Below the pieces are notes generated by a model. That model was given only the letters and a program-made list of their open reading frames with translations. It searched no databases and was not told the origin of the DNA. Shown in pieces: positions 22,861 to 32,250 of a stretch of DNA of 64,000 nt. Location of the stretch: NCBI RefSeq assembly GCF_002783505.1, contig NZ_PFGL01000042.1, forward strand, positions 1-64,000, read 5' to 3'. Position 1 is the stretch's first letter, and each line of letters starts with the position of its first letter. The stretch is from Shewanella sp. CG12_big_fil_rev_8_21_14_0_65_47_15. Lineage in GTDB: Bacteria > Pseudomonadota > Gammaproteobacteria > Enterobacterales > Shewanellaceae. The position numbers and the translations under genes are program-made.

Positions 22861-24024
22861 ATGCTTCAAACGGAACAGACCCTTTTCGAACAAATGCGGA
22901 TCACTGAGCTTGAGATCGAGTTTCGTAAGGCGCTCTTCTCTTTTACTCTGGCAGATGTAAAAGCCCTACTGTCTTTTAAGCCCATTATCGAAGAAAACAT
23001 AGATAAAATCGTCGATGACTTTTACGGCCTACAAACGAGTGTATCTGAAATTGCGCTGTTAATTGGTGACTCAGATACCCTTGCCCGTTTACGCACTGCT
23101 CAGAGAAGATATGTGCTCGATTTATTCAATGGTGTTTATGACCTCGAATATGTAAACAATCGCCTGCGGATTGGTTTAGTCCATAAAAGAATTGGTGTCG
23201 AGCCTAAGCTCTATCTTTCTGCGGTGCACACATTGAAAGAACTGATCTACGCCGTAATTAACAAGGTGATACAAGACGATATGCAAGGCCAACAAATACG
23301 AGTAGCCATAGATAAACTGGTACTTTTCGATGTCACTTTGGTATTTGATACCTATATTCGCAGCCTTGTCTCTGAAATAGAAAACGCCAAAGATAAAGCC
23401 GAGAAATACGCCCAAAGTATGGAAAGTAAAGTCAAAGAGCGAACTCAGCAACTAGAAGAGCTTTCTCAAACTGATCCCTTAACAGGTTTACTCAATGTAA
23501 GGCATCTACAAGAAACTGCAACGCGCATTCTAAGAGCAGCCCAAAGGCGTGCCGAGCCCGTAAGCGTGATCTACTTAGATGTGGATGATTTTAAATTATT
23601 TAACGATACTCAGGGACATAGATCTGGAGACGACGTTCTCTGTGCTGTTGCGCAGGCAATAAAAGAGAGTACGCGATCGGAGGATTATAGCTTCCGCTAC
23701 GGTGGAGATGAGTTTTGTATCATTATGCCTAATTGTCGAGAGGTACAAGCGCTGGATAATTTTGTGACTCGATTTAATCAAAAGATTAAGCAGAGCCTTA
23801 GGGACATCTCATTAAGCTATGGAATTGTGGAGACGGGACCCTATGACTATGATGATGCAAATAGTCTGATCCATAAGGCGGACCAAAAAATGTATAGCTT
23901 TAAACGGGCTTCAAAACTTCAACAACAAAATACGGTTACCGCCAATGAAATAAAACCAGAAAACACTCATCAAGCCGAGATCCATCCAATTCAACCTCAA
24001 GTGATTAAGAAAGCCGTTGAATAG
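22861..24024 (+). CDS. Globin-coupled diguanylate cyclase
   Basis: A 387-aa cytoplasmic sensor with an N-terminal globin-coupled-sensor domain (about 15-170), a short coiled linker (about 175-200) and a GGDEF domain (about 204-360). The likely heme-proximal histidine is His108 in GLVHKRIGVEPKLYL, the canonical GCS motif. The active-site signature GGDEF (281-285) is intact, so it should make c-di-GMP. An RxxD inhibitory site (RSED, 272-275) lies exactly five residues before it. O2 or NO binding to the heme would be the expected signal. The gene stands alone with a GGAG-type ribosome site, 240 bp after fadA. Confidence 0.92.
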   Translation: MLQTEQTLFEQMRITELEIEFRKALFSFTLADVKALLSFKPIIEENIDKIVDDFYGLQTSVSEIALLIGDSDTLARLRTAQRRYVLDLFNGVYDLEYVNNRLRIGLVHKRIGVEPKLYLSAVHTLKELIYAVINKVIQDDMQGQQIRVAIDKLVLFDVTLVFDTYIRSLVSEIENAKDKAEKYAQSMESKVKERTQQLEELSQTDPLTGLLNVRHLQETATRILRAAQRRAEPVSVIYLDVDDFKLFNDTQGHRSGDDVLCAVAQAIKESTRSEDYSFRYGGDEFCIIMPNCREVQALDNFVTRFNQKIKQSLRDISLSYGIVETGPYDYDDANSLIHKADQKMYSFKRASKLQQQNTVTANEIKPENTHQAEIHPIQPQVIKKAVE

Positions 24025-24051
24025 ACGCGCCCCTAAACTCGATTGTTGTTA

Positions 24052-24067
24052 TGTTCCACGTGAAACA
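24052..24067. promoter_or_regulatory. parS-like centromere site 1
   Basis: TGTTCCACGTGAAACA, a 16-bp near-palindrome matching the bacterial parS consensus (TGTTNCACGTGAAACA). It lies between the diguanylate cyclase gene and tusA. ParB encoded at 62242-63120 would be the ligand. Confidence 0.85.
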
Positions 24068-24203
24068 TGCACGTAAACTTATCAAAAATCGCTGACCGGA
24101 TAATACACTCTAAACAGGTCACAAATTCCCCCGCTCAACTTGGTTTCTCATAATCACTGGAGTAACATTAGCCAATTCTGTTTAATCGTTCACAAGAGGT
24201 TAT

Positions 24204-24449
24204 ATGAACGACGCTTTCTCGACCGCTCAACACAGACTCGATGCACTTGGTTTACGCTGCCCAGAGCCGGTAATGATGGTGCGTAAAACGGTAAGACAAA
24301 TGGCTGCCGGCGAGACACTGCTTATCATTGCCGATGATCCTGCGACGACGCGTGATATTCCAAGCTTTTGCGAATTTATGGATCACACTCTAATCGCCAG
24401 CGAAACCACGAAAACGCCATATCAATATTTGATCAAAAAAGGACTTTAA
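24204..24449 (+). CDS. tusA: Sulfur-carrier protein TusA
   Basis: An 81-aa SirA/TusA-family protein that carries a persulfide from IscS toward TusD for the 2-thiolation of mnm5s2U34 in tRNA. The active-site motif [17 protein letters not shown] places the conserved Cys at residue 19, the position in E. coli TusA. The MOSC-domain gene starts 47 bp downstream on the same strand and may be co-transcribed. Confidence 0.94.
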   Translation: MNDAFSTAQHRLDALGLRCPEPVMMVRKTVRQMAAGETLLIIADDPATTRDIPSFCEFMDHTLIASETTKTPYQYLIKKGL

Positions 24450-24496
24450 GTCGTATCGTTAGCGACTTAATCATAAAACAAAGGATGTGAGAAACC

Positions 24497-24943
24497 ATGC
24501 CAAAACTGCTGGCGATTGCCTATAAAACAGTAAAGAGCGGCCCGATGAATGAAGTTCTCTGTGCCAATGTCACCCAACTCAGCGGTGTAGAGAAAGATGT
24601 GTTTGGTCGCCCAGGCAAACGCCAAGTCACTGTGCTTTCCAAATTTCAGTGGCAACGGGTCTGCGATAGTATTGAGGTAGACTTACCTTGGACGACTCGC
24701 AGAGCAAACCTGCTGGTTGATGATCTCGTATTTAGCAGTACAGATGTTGGTAAACATTTACAGATCGGGGAGTTACGACTTGAAATCACGGGTGAGACCG
24801 ATCCCTGTAAAAAGATGGAAATAGCACATGTCGGTTTAGAAGCTGCGCTCACTCCAGATTGGCGAGGCGGTGTAACCTGCCGAGTATTGAATGATGCCAT
24901 GATCCACTTAGGCGATGAGATAACTCTAGTTAATCCAAGCTAA
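24497..24943 (+). CDS. MOSC domain-containing protein
   Basis: A 148-aa stand-alone MOSC domain (the C-terminal domain of molybdenum cofactor sulfurase). The conserved cysteine is in GETDPCKKMEIAHVGLEAAL. MOSC proteins bind molybdenum cofactor or carry sulfur, and the nearest functional context here is the sulfur carrier TusA immediately upstream. Substrate and reaction are not known. It ends before a strong terminator. Confidence 0.88.
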   Translation: MPKLLAIAYKTVKSGPMNEVLCANVTQLSGVEKDVFGRPGKRQVTVLSKFQWQRVCDSIEVDLPWTTRRANLLVDDLVFSSTDVGKHLQIGELRLEITGETDPCKKMEIAHVGLEAALTPDWRGGVTCRVLNDAMIHLGDEITLVNPS

Positions 24944-24995
24944 TTTTATTCCCAGCTAGTCGGCCACTCTTAGTTAATTCTCCATACTCCTCTGT

Positions 24996-25028
24996 AAATG
25001 GAACCAAGTTACTTGGTTCCATTTTTGC
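24996..25028 (+). terminator. Intrinsic terminator after the MOSC gene
   Basis: A perfect 13-bp stem AAATGGAACCAAG/CTTGGTTCCATTT with a TTA loop followed by TT. Confidence 0.9.
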
Positions 25029-25206
25029 TGTGCCAACTCTCATATCCATATAGTCATTACTTATCCTTCGCTCGATCATCAATTGAAACAGTATTTACAT
25101 TTTCCTTCTTACCTATTTATGCGATAACTAGACTAACTATTAACAAAAGTTCATCTTAAAATTAATACCACTCAAGCAGTCTATAAGAACGATAACAGGA
25201 AGTGAC

Positions 25207-28200
25207 ATGTTGAAATCTAAACTCACCCCGCTTTATATCGCCCTCACCCTAGGGATGAATACCCTCGCCGTTAATGCAGTTGAAACTAAGGAGACAGTAT
25301 GGAATGTTAACGCTCCCACTAATGCACCGCTAGAAAAAGTCAAAATTGATGTTAATGAAGGCACTTGGATGAACCTCAGCGTCAGTCCAGATGGCAAGCA
25401 CATCGTCTTCGACTTACTCGGCGACATTTACCAAATCCCAGTAACGGGCGGTGAAGCTAAACCATTAGCCCAAGGCATTGCATGGCAAATGCAGCCGGTG
25501 TACAGCCCAGATGGTAAACATATTGCCTTTACCTCAGATGCCGATGGTGGCGACAATATTTGGATCATGGATGCCGATGGTAGCAACCCTCGCACTGTGA
25601 CGACTGAAACCTTTCGCTTACTCAACAGCCCCGCTTGGAGTCCAGACTCCCAATATCTTGTTGGGCGTAAACATTTCACCGCCAGTCGTAGTTTAGGCGC
25701 TGGCGAAGTGTGGCTATACCACGTAGCGGGCGGCGAAGGCGTCAAACTCACCGAACGTCCAAATGATCAGAAAGACTTAGGCGAACCCGCATACTCACCC
25801 GATGGCCGCTATATCTACTTTAGCCAAGATGATACGCCAGGCAAAACATTCCACTATTCAAAGGACTCTGTTAACGGTATCTACAAAATCAAACGTTATG
25901 ATACCCAAACCGGTGATATTGAAATCTTGATTGAAGGCACTGGTGGCGCGATTAGACCAACACCGAGTCCCGATGGCACTAAGCTCGCCTATATAAAACG
26001 CGATGATTTTAACTCATCACTCTACCTGCTCGACCTTAAATCAGGTGAAACTACTAAACTGTTTGGCGAACTAGACCGTGATATGCAAGAGACTTGGGCA
26101 ATCCACGGCGTTTATCCCACTATGGCGTGGACTCAAGATAACAAAGATCTTTTCTTCTGGGCGAAGGGAAAGATTAATCGCCTCAATGTTGCCAGCAAAA
26201 CACTCACAGATATCCCCTTTAGTGTAAAAACCGAGCTTGCAGTACAACCCTCGGTGCGCTTTAAGCAAGATATAGATAAAGATGCTTTCGATGTAAAAAT
26301 GCTACGTATGGCACAGGTCTCTCCCGATGGCACTAAAGTCGCCTTCGAAGCACTAGGTAAGATTTGGTTAAAATCCCTTCCCGATGGCAAGATGTCGCGC
26401 TTAACCGGGTTAGGGAACGACATCGAAGAACTCTATCCCCAATGGTCCCGCGATGGCAAAAATATTGTTTTCACCACTTGGAATGACCAAGACCAAGGAA
26501 CAGTACAAGTCATTAGCGCCAAAGGTGGCAAATCTAAGCAGTTAACATCTGAGCCAGGGAAATATGTTGAGCCCACCTTTTCACCCGATGGTGAACTCGT
26601 TGTGTATCGTAAAACCCAAGGCGGAAACCTCACACCGAGAACTTGGTCGCAGGAACCCGGTTTATACAAGGTCGATTTAAAAACCAAACAAAACAAGAAA
26701 ATCACCGCCGAGGGCTATCAAGCACAATTTGGTGCATCAACCGATCGCATCTTTTTTATGAATAGCAGCGAAGATGAAACGCCACAGTTATCTTCTATCA
26801 ACTTAGATGGCTTCGATAAACGAGTCCATTACAGCAGCAAACATGCGACCGAATTTAGGGTTTCACCGGACGGTGAGCAATTAGCTTTTGCTGAACGCTT
26901 TAAGGTCTGGGTGACGCCATTTGCCAAACATGGAGAAACGGTTGAAATAGGCCCTAACGCCAGCAATCTTCCTGTGACGCAGCTAAGCGTGCGAGCTGGC
27001 GAAAGTATCAGCTGGAATAGTAAGAACAATCAACTCTACTGGACGCTTGGGCCTGAACTGTATCAAGCCGACGTGGATTCCCAATATCTGAAAAAAGACG
27101 AGCAAGCTAAGCCAAGCATTATCAATTTAGGCTTTACCGAAAAAGCCGATGTTCCACGTGGAACAATCGCCTTCGTCGGTGGCAAAGTGATTACGATGGA
27201 AAATGACCAAGTGATTGATAATGGTGTGGTCATAGTCAAAGACAATCATATTATCGCCGTCGGTGATGCCAATGTTGCGATTCCCAAGGATGCACAGATC
27301 ATCGACATCAAAGGCAAATCCATCATGCCAGGGCTATTCGATGCCCACGCCCATGGCGCCCAAGCCGATGATGAAATCGTGCCGCAACAAAACTGGGCAC
27401 TCTACTCCGGTTTATCTTTGGGCGTGACCACGATTCACGATCCCTCGAATGACACGACTGAGATTTTTGCCGCTTCCGAACAACAAAAAGCAGGCAATAT
27501 TGTTGGTCCACGCATATTTTCCACAGGCACCATACTTTATGGAGCGAATGCGCCTGGCTACACCTCGCACATAGACTCGCTCGATGATGCAAAATTCCAC
27601 CTTGAGCGTCTGAAAAAAGTCGGAGCATTTAGCGTTAAAAGCTATAACCAACCCCGTCGTAATCAGAGGCAGCAGGTTATCGCCGCCGCTCGTGAACTCG
27701 AAATGATGGTCGTGCCCGAGGGTGGCAGCTTGCTGCAACACAATCTCACCATGGTCGCCGATGGCCATACAACGGTTGAACACTCTCTGCCAGTGGCGGC
27801 GATTTATAACGATATCAAACAATTCTGGAGCCAAACTAAAGTCGGTTACACTCCAACTTTAGTAGTCGCCTACGGTGGTATCTCTGGTGAAAACTACTGG
27901 TACGACAAAACCGATGTGTGGGCACATCCGCGTCTGTCGATGTATGTACCAAGTGATATCTTGCAAGCTCGCTCAATGCGTCGCCCACATGCACCAGACG
28001 CTCATTACAACCACTTTAATGTGGCCAAAGTCGCTAATGAACTCAATAAGTTAGGGGTTCACCCAAATATTGGCGCCCACGGTCAGCGTGAAGGCTTAGC
28101 AGCGCATTGGGAAATGTGGATGTTCGCCCAAGGCGGCATGAGTAATATGGATGTGCTGAAAACAGCCACTATTAATCCGGCGACGACCTTTGGTATGGAA

Positions 28201-28395
28201 CAACAGCTAGGTTCGATTAAAGCTGGTAAACTCGCAGACTTAATCGTTATTGATGGTGATCCATTAGCGGATATACGCGTCACAGATAAAGTCATTTATA
28301 CCATGGTCAATGGTAAGTTATTCGATGCCGAAAAGATGAACCAACTTAATGGCAGTAAACAAAAACGTAAGCCATTTTTCTTCGAAAAAGTCTAA
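25207..28395 (+). CDS. Secreted amidohydrolase with N-terminal TolB-like beta-propeller
   Basis: A 1062-aa exported protein. A signal peptide covers about residues 1-24 (cleavage near VNA). Residues about 40-620 form TolB/PD40-type propeller repeats, each with an SPDG-like turn; at least nine are visible. Residues about 650-1050 are an amidohydrolase (imidazolonepropionase/dihydroorotase-like) domain. The metal-binding HxH is in GLFDAHAHG (about 711-715), with later ligands in TTVEHS and GAHGQREG. Substrate unknown; family members hydrolyse cyclic amides or peptides. It is monocistronic and contains an embedded parS site. It ends about 50 bp before a palindromic terminator. Confidence 0.88.
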   Translation: MLKSKLTPLYIALTLGMNTLAVNAVETKETVWNVNAPTNAPLEKVKIDVNEGTWMNLSVSPDGKHIVFDLLGDIYQIPVTGGEAKPLAQGIAWQMQPVYSPDGKHIAFTSDADGGDNIWIMDADGSNPRTVTTETFRLLNSPAWSPDSQYLVGRKHFTASRSLGAGEVWLYHVAGGEGVKLTERPNDQKDLGEPAYSPDGRYIYFSQDDTPGKTFHYSKDSVNGIYKIKRYDTQTGDIEILIEGTGGAIRPTPSPDGTKLAYIKRDDFNSSLYLLDLKSGETTKLFGELDRDMQETWAIHGVYPTMAWTQDNKDLFFWAKGKINRLNVASKTLTDIPFSVKTELAVQPSVRFKQDIDKDAFDVKMLRMAQVSPDGTKVAFEALGKIWLKSLPDGKMSRLTGLGNDIEELYPQWSRDGKNIVFTTWNDQDQGTVQVISAKGGKSKQLTSEPGKYVEPTFSPDGELVVYRKTQGGNLTPRTWSQEPGLYKVDLKTKQNKKITAEGYQAQFGASTDRIFFMNSSEDETPQLSSINLDGFDKRVHYSSKHATEFRVSPDGEQLAFAERFKVWVTPFAKHGETVEIGPNASNLPVTQLSVRAGESISWNSKNNQLYWTLGPELYQADVDSQYLKKDEQAKPSIINLGFTEKADVPRGTIAFVGGKVITMENDQVIDNGVVIVKDNHIIAVGDANVAIPKDAQIIDIKGKSIMPGLFDAHAHGAQADDEIVPQQNWALYSGLSLGVTTIHDPSNDTTEIFAASEQQKAGNIVGPRIFSTGTILYGANAPGYTSHIDSLDDAKFHLERLKKVGAFSVKSYNQPRRNQRQQVIAAARELEMMVVPEGGSLLQHNLTMVADGHTTVEHSLPVAAIYNDIKQFWSQTKVGYTPTLVVAYGGISGENYWYDKTDVWAHPRLSMYVPSDILQARSMRRPHAPDAHYNHFNVAKVANELNKLGVHPNIGAHGQREGLAAHWEMWMFAQGGMSNMDVLKTATINPATTFGMEQQLGSIKAGKLADLIVIDGDPLADIRVTDKVIYTMVNGKLFDAEKMNQLNGSKQKRKPFFFEKV
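27150..27165. promoter_or_regulatory. parS-like centromere site 2, inside the amidohydrolase gene
   Basis: TGTTCCACGTGGAACA, a perfect 16-bp palindrome identical to the parS core at 28449-28464 and to the well-described Pseudomonas parS core. It lies within a coding sequence, where it encodes DVPRGT. Confidence 0.88.
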
Positions 28396-28437
28396 TACTC
28401 ATTAGTAGGATGAATTAGTAAGAAGAAAAAGTTATTC

Positions 28438-28475
28438 ACAAAAAGGCATGTTCCACGTGGAACATGCCTTTTTGT
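28438..28475. terminator. 38-bp perfect palindrome: terminator hairpin with parS site 3 at its core
   Basis: All 38 bp form a perfect palindrome. The central 16 bp (28449-28464) are the parS core TGTTCCACGTGGAACA, flanked by AAAAGGCA and TGCCTTTT, so RNA from either strand ends in a GC-containing hairpin followed by U residues. It lies between the convergent amidohydrolase and tag genes. Dual use as terminator and ParB site is inferred from sequence. Confidence 0.85.
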
Positions 28476-28506
28476 TTACAGCGCTCATCATTGCAAAATG
28501 AATAGT

Positions 28507-29082
28507 TTACTTATGACCACAACAGGCATCGTAGACAATACAATCCACAAGGTGATCATTCACCATACCCACCGCCTGCATAAAGGCATAACAAATTGTT
28601 GGGCCGACGAAATTAAATCCAAGCTTTTTTAAGGCTTTTGACATGGCTTCAGATTCTGGCGTTTGTGCAGGAACCTGGGACATAGACGAAAACTGATTCA
28701 CCAAAGGCTTACCGCCAACGAAACTCCACAAAAATTCAGAAAAATCGTTGCCATCCGCAGTGTAGGCTAAATATCCTTTGGCATTCTTGATGATAGAATT
28801 CACCTTCAAGCGATTACGCACTATGCCAGAATTCAACATAAGTTCCTCCACTTTTGCCACATCGAAGCCAGCAATGACTTCTGGTTCAAAATTAGCAAAG
28901 GCCTGTTCATAGTTTTGTTGTTTCTTCAGAATAGTAATCCAAGATAATCCGGCCTGTTGGCCGTCTAAACACAACTTAGCAAACAGCTCTTTAGGATCTC
29001 GAACCGGCCGCCCCCAGACGTTATCGTGGTAGTCACGATATAAAGGATCATCACTTACCCAGCCACAACGGATCTCTTCCAT
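28507..29082 (-). CDS. tag: DNA-3-methyladenine glycosylase I
   Basis: A 191-aa Tag-family glycosylase that excises 3-methyladenine from DNA in base-excision repair. The HhH-type fold and zinc site are seen in the N-terminal CGWVSDDPLYRDYHDNVWG and the C-terminal MVNDHLVDCIVYDACC, which supply the Cys/His ligands. I start at MEEIRCGW; the open frame extends 44 codons upstream across the glyQ promoter and start and is not credible. The gene is divergent from glyQS. Confidence 0.94.
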   Translation of the reverse strand: MEEIRCGWVSDDPLYRDYHDNVWGRPVRDPKELFAKLCLDGQQAGLSWITILKKQQNYEQAFANFEPEVIAGFDVAKVEELMLNSGIVRNRLKVNSIIKNAKGYLAYTADGNDFSEFLWSFVGGKPLVNQFSSMSQVPAQTPESEAMSKALKKLGFNFVGPTICYAFMQAVGMVNDHLVDCIVYDACCGHK

Positions 29083-29199
29083 GGTATATAACCTTATTGT
29101 TTTAATTAAGAAGGTAAAAAATAACCTACATAAGCAGATATCTACAAGGTATAATCGAACCCATTTTCTATTCAGGCTGACGGCAGTAGACAAGTAGAC

Positions 29200-30105
29200 A
29201 TGACGACAAAACACGACGTAAAAACATTTCAGGGTTTCATTTTAACCCTACAGGAATATTGGGCACAGCAAGGTTGTGCAATCGTTCAACCTCTAGATAT
29301 GGAAGTCGGCGCTGGTACATTCCACCCGCAAACTTTCCTGCGTTCTTTAGGGCCAGAACCAATGAGCAGTGCCTACGTGCAGCCATCGCGCCGCCCGACG
29401 GACGGCCGTTACGGTGAAAACCCGAACCGCCTACAGCACTACTACCAATTCCAAGTCGTGTTAAAACCGTCACCGGATAATATCCAAGAGCTGTATTTAG
29501 GTTCTCTACAAGCACTGGGTATCGATACTCAAATCCATGATATCCGTTTTGTGGAAGACAACTGGGAATCACCAACACTAGGCGCCTGGGGTTTAGGCTG
29601 GGAAGTCTGGCTAAACGGTATGGAAGTGACCCAGTTTACTTACTTCCAACAGGTCGGCGGCTTAGAATGTAGCCCTGTCACAGGTGAAATCACCTATGGC
29701 CTAGAGCGTCTAGCCATGTATATCCAAGGTGTTGATAGCGTTTATGATCTCGTTTGGACCGATGGTCCACTGGGCCGCATCACCTATGGTGATGTGTTCC
29801 ATCAAAACGAAGTTGAGCAATCGACCTATAACTTCGAACACGCCGATGTGGACTTTATGTTCACCCTGTTCGATCAGTGCGAAAAAATGTGTCAGCATTT
29901 ATTGTCACTGGAAAAACCTTTACCTCTGCCCGCCTACGAGCAAGTGATGAAAGCCTCACACGCCTTCAACTTACTCGATGCACGCCACGCCATTTCGGTG
30001 ACCGAGCGTCAGCGTTATATCCTGCGCGTTCGTACTATGGCTAAAGCGGTTGCTGAATCCTATTATCAGGCACGCGAAGCGCTTGGCTTCCCAATGTGTA
30101 AGTAG
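29200..30105 (+). CDS. glyQ: Glycyl-tRNA synthetase alpha subunit
   Basis: The catalytic class II subunit of the alpha2beta2 bacterial glycyl-tRNA synthetase (301 aa). Class II motifs are in the N-terminal half: [31 protein letters not shown] and [10 protein letters not shown]. It is followed 10 bp later by glyS, so the two subunits are made from one transcript. Confidence 0.97.
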   Translation: MTTKHDVKTFQGFILTLQEYWAQQGCAIVQPLDMEVGAGTFHPQTFLRSLGPEPMSSAYVQPSRRPTDGRYGENPNRLQHYYQFQVVLKPSPDNIQELYLGSLQALGIDTQIHDIRFVEDNWESPTLGAWGLGWEVWLNGMEVTQFTYFQQVGGLECSPVTGEITYGLERLAMYIQGVDSVYDLVWTDGPLGRITYGDVFHQNEVEQSTYNFEHADVDFMFTLFDQCEKMCQHLLSLEKPLPLPAYEQVMKASHAFNLLDARHAISVTERQRYILRVRTMAKAVAESYYQAREALGFPMCK

Positions 30106-30115
30106 AGGTAAACAC

Positions 30116-32182
30116 ATGAATTTTGAAAACTTACTCATAGAGTTAGGCACGGAAGAATTACCACCAAAGGCGCTGCGTAAACTGGCCGAGTCTTTCTTAG
30201 CTAACTTTACCGAAGAACTCACCAAAGCCGATTTAGCCTTTAGCTCAGCCGTTTGGTATGCAGCACCACGTCGTCTGGCGATTAACGTTACCGAACTTGC
30301 CCTTGCACAAGCCGACAAAGTGGTTGAAAAACGCGGCCCAGCTGTGAGTTCAGCCTTCGATGCCGAAGGTAAACCGACTAAAGCCGCCGAAGGTTGGGCA
30401 CGTGGTAACGGTATCACGGTCGATCAGGCAGAACGTCTAGTCACTGACAAAGGCGAATGGCTGGTTTATAACGCCAAAGTGGAAGGCGTTGAAACCAAGA
30501 GCTTAGTTGCAGACATGGCGCAACGTGCCTTAGATAAGTTGCCAATACCTAAGCCTATGCGCTGGGGTAATAATAAAACCCAATTTATTCGCCCTGTGCA
30601 TACCGCCACTATGTTGTTAGGCAGTGAGTTAATCGAAGGTGAATTACTCGGGATTAAATCGGCTCGTAATATCCGCGGCCACCGCTTTATGGGGACAGGC
30701 TTCGAGCTTGACCATGCGGATAACTACCTCAATCTATTGAAAGAAAAAGGTAAAGTCATCGCCAATTACGAAAGCCGTAAAGCCTTAATCAAAGCCGATG
30801 CCGAAAAAGCGGCCGCTAAGATTGGTGGCACCGCCGATATCGAAGATAATCTACTGGAAGAAGTGACTTCATTGGTTGAATGGCCAGTAGTGTTAACCGC
30901 AAGTTTTGAAGAAAAGTTTTTAAATGTACCTTCTGAAGCCTTGGTCTACACCATGAAGGGCGATCAAAAATACTTCCCAGTGTTCGATGATGCGGGTAAG
31001 TTACTGCCAAACTTTATCTTTGTGGCCAACATCGAATCTAAAGATCCAACACAAATTATCTCTGGTAACGAGAAAGTGGTTCGTCCACGCTTGGCCGATG
31101 CTGAGTTTTTCTTTAATACCGATAAGAAGCACACGCTAGAATCACGTTTACCAAGCCTAGAAACAGTTCTGTTCCAACAACAGCTCGGCACCTTAAAAGA
31201 CAAAGTCACTCGCATCTCTGCCCTCGCCGCCTTTATTGCCGAGCAAACGGGCGCGAATGCGGTCGATGCAGCCCGTGCTGGTTTGTTATCTAAAACCGAT
31301 TTGATGACCAATATGGTGATGGAATTTACCGATACTCAAGGCACTATGGGCATGCACTACGCCCGCCTCGATGGTGAAACCGAAGCCGTAGCGGTGGCGA
31401 TGGAAGAGCAATACAAACCTAAGTTCTCTGGCGATACAGTACCAAGTGCTGGCGTATCTTGCGCAGTAGCTTTAGCGGATAAACTCGATACCTTAGTCGG
31501 TATCTTTGGCATTGGCCAAGCCCCTAAGGGCGCTGCCGACCCATTCGCACTGCGCCGGGCCGCTATCGGTGTGCTACGTATCATAGTAGAAAACAAGCTA
31601 CCGCTTGATTTAGTTGACCTTATTGCTAAAGCGCAAGCTCTGCATGGCACTAACTTAAGCAACGCCAATGCAAGCGATGAAGTGCTTGAATTCTTAATGG
31701 CTCGTTTCCGTGCTTGGTATCAAGATAAAGGTATCGATGTTGATGTGATCCTAGCTGTATTAGCACGTCGCCCAACACGCCCAGCTGATTTTGATAGCCG
31801 TATCAATGCGGTATCACACTTTAGAAGCCTAGAAGCGTCTGGCGCCCTGGCGGCGGCGAATAAGCGTGTGTCTAATATTCTGGCGAAAGTTGAAGGCGCT
31901 TTACCGACAACGATCAATGCGAGTTTATTAACCGAAGCCGCAGAGCAAGCATTAGCCGCTAAGCTTGCCGAACTGCAGCCTCAACTCGCTCCGCTGTTTG
32001 CAAATGCTGATTACCAACAGGCATTAACACTGCTGGCGAACTTACGTGAAAGCGTGGATCAATTCTTCGAAGATGTGATGGTAATGGCAGACGATGAAGC
32101 GTTAAAAAACAATCGCTTAGCATTGTTAAATAATTTACGCGAGCAGTTCCTGCACGTAGCGGATATCTCACTACTGCAATAA
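30116..32182 (+). CDS. glyS: Glycyl-tRNA synthetase beta subunit
   Basis: A 688-aa beta subunit responsible for tRNA recognition. The N-terminus [20 protein letters not shown] is the family signature, an HD-like central domain follows, and the C-terminus is a DALR anticodon-binding domain. I start at MNFENLL, which has an AGAGG ribosome site at the end of glyQ; the frame is open 22 codons further upstream inside glyQ. It ends before a bidirectional terminator. Confidence 0.96.
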   Translation: MNFENLLIELGTEELPPKALRKLAESFLANFTEELTKADLAFSSAVWYAAPRRLAINVTELALAQADKVVEKRGPAVSSAFDAEGKPTKAAEGWARGNGITVDQAERLVTDKGEWLVYNAKVEGVETKSLVADMAQRALDKLPIPKPMRWGNNKTQFIRPVHTATMLLGSELIEGELLGIKSARNIRGHRFMGTGFELDHADNYLNLLKEKGKVIANYESRKALIKADAEKAAAKIGGTADIEDNLLEEVTSLVEWPVVLTASFEEKFLNVPSEALVYTMKGDQKYFPVFDDAGKLLPNFIFVANIESKDPTQIISGNEKVVRPRLADAEFFFNTDKKHTLESRLPSLETVLFQQQLGTLKDKVTRISALAAFIAEQTGANAVDAARAGLLSKTDLMTNMVMEFTDTQGTMGMHYARLDGETEAVAVAMEEQYKPKFSGDTVPSAGVSCAVALADKLDTLVGIFGIGQAPKGAADPFALRRAAIGVLRIIVENKLPLDLVDLIAKAQALHGTNLSNANASDEVLEFLMARFRAWYQDKGIDVDVILAVLARRPTRPADFDSRINAVSHFRSLEASGALAAANKRVSNILAKVEGALPTTINASLLTEAAEQALAAKLAELQPQLAPLFANADYQQALTLLANLRESVDQFFEDVMVMADDEALKNNRLALLNNLREQFLHVADISLLQ

Positions 32183-32200
32183 TGTGCCGCTAAGTACCAT

Positions 32201-32230
32201 TAAAAAACGCGCTTAAAAGCGCGTTTTTTA
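32201..32230. terminator. Bidirectional terminator between glyS and the HDOD gene
   Basis: A perfect 14-bp stem TAAAAAACGCGCTT/AAGCGCGTTTTTTA with an AA formal loop, T-rich on both strands, between convergent genes. Confidence 0.93.
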
Positions 32231-32250
32231 ATTCGCTTAATTCCAACAAA

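Noticed and set aside
29083..29214. 44-codon upstream extension of tag
   Set aside because: It would overlap the glyQ start and promoter and has no family similarity; MEEIRCGW is the family start.
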